A DNA stretch of 7,071 bases from Gemmatimonadota bacterium (GTDB lineage: Bacteria > Gemmatimonadota > Gemmatimonadetes > Gemmatimonadales > Gemmatimonadaceae). A model generated the notes under the pieces. That model did no database searches. It saw only the letters and a list, made by a program, of their open reading frames with translations, and had not been told where the DNA came from. Positions within the stretch are counted from its first letter, which is position 1. Each line of letters begins with the position of its first letter. The position numbers were made by a program, and so were the translations under genes. The DNA is taken from contig PKVB01000138.1 of assembly GCA_003131365.1 (NCBI GenBank), positions 22,475 through 29,545 of the forward strand, in the 5' to 3' direction. Below are positions 5,264 to 7,071 of the stretch, piece by piece.

Positions 5264-7071
5264 TTAAACCACCCGATTCGGGGGTATCCCGAAAAACTCG
5301 GTCGCCGGGCGCGCGTTGCGCTGCATGAAAATGAAAAGCCGCTTGCGCCAGTGCGCGAGCGGCTTGTTGCCGGTCGGGATGAGATTCTCGCGGCCGAGGT
5401 AAAACGTCGTCTCGGTCGGTTTGGCGACGATGCCGCGCTCGGTCGCCAGCGCGAGAATCTCGGGCACGTTCGGGGTCTGCATGAATCCGTACTTCGCTTT
5501 GACGCGCGCGAAGTTGTGCGGGAAGCATGTCACCTCGATGCGCTCCGCGATCGGCACTTCCGGCACCTGGGCGGAGACAATCGAAAGCAGGACCACGTTC
5601 TCGTGGAGCACCTTGTTGTGCTTGAGGTGGTGCAGGAGCACGAGTGGTGCGTCTTTCGACTCGGATGCCAGGAACACCGCGGTGCCGGGAACACGCGGGG
5701 GCTTGAAGCGCCTGTCCGGATTCTCGTCGCCCAGATCCCTGAGCAGCGCTTCGAGTGGGATCGAAGCGTCCACCAGCAGGCTGCGCACGATCAGGCGTCC
5801 ACGCTGCCACGTCGTCATCAGGGTGAAAATCCCGAGCGCGATGACGAGAGGCACCCAGCCACCCTGCACGATCTTGAGCAAGTTGGCGGAAAAGAACGCG
5901 AGATCGATGATCAGGAAAAAGGCGGCAAGGAGTCCGGCTCGCCAGATACTCCACTGCCAATGCGTCCGCGCCAGCACGTAGAAGAGAATCGTCGTGATCG
6001 TCATCGTCCCCGTGACGGCGATTCCATACGCAGCGGCGAGCGAGCTCGAAGATCTGAACATGAGCACGACGAGAATGCACCCGAGTCCAAGCGCGCGGTT
6101 CACTTCGGGAACGAATATCTGACCCGTTTCCGACTGCGAGGTATGGATGATCTGGACGCGCGGGCTGTAGCCAAGCTGCACGGACTGCTGCGTGAGCGAG
6201 AACGCGCCGGAGATGAGAGCCTGGGACGCGATGATCGCTGCGATCGTCGCGAGTGCGATCAGGGGATACTGGAGCGCGCTGGGCGCGAGCAGGTAGAACG
6301 GATTGACCGCGGTCGTCGGGTCCCTCAGAATCAGCGCGCCCTGCCCGAAGTAGTTCGCCAGCAGTGCCGGCAACACCAGGAGGAACCAGGCGAGGCGGAT
6401 CGGCCGCTTGCCGAAGTGTCCCATGTCGGCATACAGCGCCTCGGCCCCCGTGACGGCCAGGACTACCGCTCCGAGCAGGACAAATCCAGCGTGCCCATGT
6501 CGAAGGAAAAACTCCACGCCGTATAGCGGATTCGCCGCGGCGAGGACCTGCGGAGCCTGCAGAATTTCGGCGAGGCCGAGTCCGCCTATCGTCGCGAACC
6601 AGACGACCATCACGGGCCCGAATATCCGTCCGACCTTCGCGGTGCCGTGCTGCTGAAAGAAAAACAGCCCGGCGAGTATCACTACTGTCAGAGGAAGCAC
6701 CAGATGCACCGACTGCGGCGCCACCACTTCCAGCCCTTCCACGGCGCTCAGCACGGAGATCGCCGGGGTGATCACGCCATCGCCGTAGAGGAGCGCCGCT
6801 CCGATCAATCCCAGAGCGATGATCGTCTTGCGACGAAAGGAGTCAGCATCGCGACGCTGCTTCTGAAGAATGAGCGCCAGCAACGCGAGGATTCCGCCCT
6901 CGCCGTTGTTGTCCGCCCGCATGATGAAGATGATGTACTTGATGCTGACGATGACTATCAGCGACCAGACGATCAGCGAGAGAACGCCGTAGACGTTGTC
7001 CGGCACCGGAGCAAGGCCATGCTCCAGCTTGAAGCACTCGCGCAGGGCATAGAGCGGACTGGTGCCGATGT
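5264..7071 (-). CDS. kup: Kup-family potassium uptake protein (N-terminus beyond window; C-terminal tail cut by TAA)
   Basis: 601 codons are visible in one open frame; roughly 25-50 N-terminal residues lie outside. The fragment begins inside the first helix with IGTSPLYALRE, the family signature, and continues with SIKYIIFIMRADNNGEGG, GDGVITPAISVLSAVEG and ALYADMGHFG, all conserved in KUP/HAK/KT transporters. About twelve membrane helices fill the first 415 residues; a soluble cytoplasmic domain follows from about residue 418. The protein takes up K+ together with protons across the inner membrane. The GTG at 7006 is not the start because the conserved signature lies upstream of it in frame. 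The end is odd: the frame stops after GIPPNRVV, where relatives continue with Glu-Leu-Gly-x-Gln. The next codons after the TAA read LGAQMEF and then TAG at 5242-5240. No accessory subunit gene is nearby, as is usual for Kup. Its promoter, and any c-di-AMP riboswitch, would be outside the window. Confidence 0.96.
   Translation of the reverse strand, partial: IGTSPLYALRECFKLEHGLAPVPDNVYGVLSLIVWSLIVIVSIKYIIFIMRADNNGEGGILALLALILQKQRRDADSFRRKTIIALGLIGAALLYGDGVITPAISVLSAVEGLEVVAPQSVHLVLPLTVVILAGLFFFQQHGTAKVGRIFGPVMVVWFATIGGLGLAEILQAPQVLAAANPLYGVEFFLRHGHAGFVLLGAVVLAVTGAEALYADMGHFGKRPIRLAWFLLVLPALLANYFGQGALILRDPTTAVNPFYLLAPSALQYPLIALATIAAIIASQALISGAFSLTQQSVQLGYSPRVQIIHTSQSETGQIFVPEVNRALGLGCILVVLMFRSSSSLAAAYGIAVTGTMTITTILFYVLARTHWQWSIWRAGLLAAFFLIIDLAFFSANLLKIVQGGWVPLVIALGIFTLMTTWQRGRLIVRSLLVDASIPLEALLRDLGDENPDRRFKPPRVPGTAVFLASESKDAPLVLLHHLKHNKVLHENVVLLSIVSAQVPEVPIAERIEVTCFPHNFARVKAKYGFMQTPNVPEILALATERGIVAKPTETTFYLGRENLIPTGNKPLAHWRKRLFIFMQRNARPATEFFGIPPNRVV

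Noticed and set aside
5351..6526. A 391-codon open frame on the plus strand opposite kup
   Set aside because: The translation is Arg/Glu/His-rich with no domain, and kup on the other strand is a clear full-family match. In GC-rich DNA such antisense frames arise from third-position bias.
5264..7071. kup as a pseudogene
   Set aside because: Apart from the tail stop, the frame is unbroken over 601 codons and all recognised family motifs are intact, so a functional protein missing eight residues is more likely.

Overview
The window looks like chromosomal DNA from a GC-rich, Gram-negative-type bacterium. All genes have strong GC bias at third codon positions, several products carry export signals, and the gene mix (creatininase family, PDZ exported protein, bactofilin-like membrane protein) together with CAACTG-type intergenic repeats suggests Gemmatimonadota or a related environmental phylum. 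That assignment is an inference from general resemblance. No rRNA or other marker gene is present to fix it.

Layout. Bases 1-308 (minus) hold the N-terminal third of a creatininase-family amidohydrolase. A 130-base divergent spacer with a perfect 22-base palindrome separates it from a plus-strand gene (439-1545) for an exported bactofilin-like beta-helix protein with a membrane-spanning C-terminus. Next is a 200-base inverted-repeat element (1546-1747), then a minus-strand ferritin-like/VIT1 fusion (1754-2908), a predicted iron/manganese exporter. Divergent from it is a secreted PDZ protein with a Met-rich region and an octapeptide repeat (3006-3920). Its 3' end overlaps by 77 bases the 3' end of a minus-strand three-helix membrane protein of unknown function (3844-4467). 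Divergent from that is an Hsp15-like S4 RNA-binding protein (4537-4938). A second inverted-repeat element with seven tandem CAACTG hexamers follows (4950-5218). The window ends in a minus-strand Kup potassium transporter (5264 to beyond 7071), which lacks its extreme N-terminus because of the window edge.

Genes alternate strand almost one by one, so there is no operon here and no obvious multi-gene system. The genes are mostly housekeeping or envelope functions: metal and potassium homeostasis, ribosome rescue and envelope proteins. The points of real interest are in the DNA between and at the ends of genes. Two of the three convergent gene junctions are filled by long inverted-repeat elements that share a (CAACTG)n-AACG end module, while the third has overlapping genes and no element. 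The kup gene stops at TAA exactly where homologues have a Glu codon, and the remaining conserved C-terminal codons are still readable after the stop. I found no mobile-element gene, CRISPR array, tRNA or rRNA.
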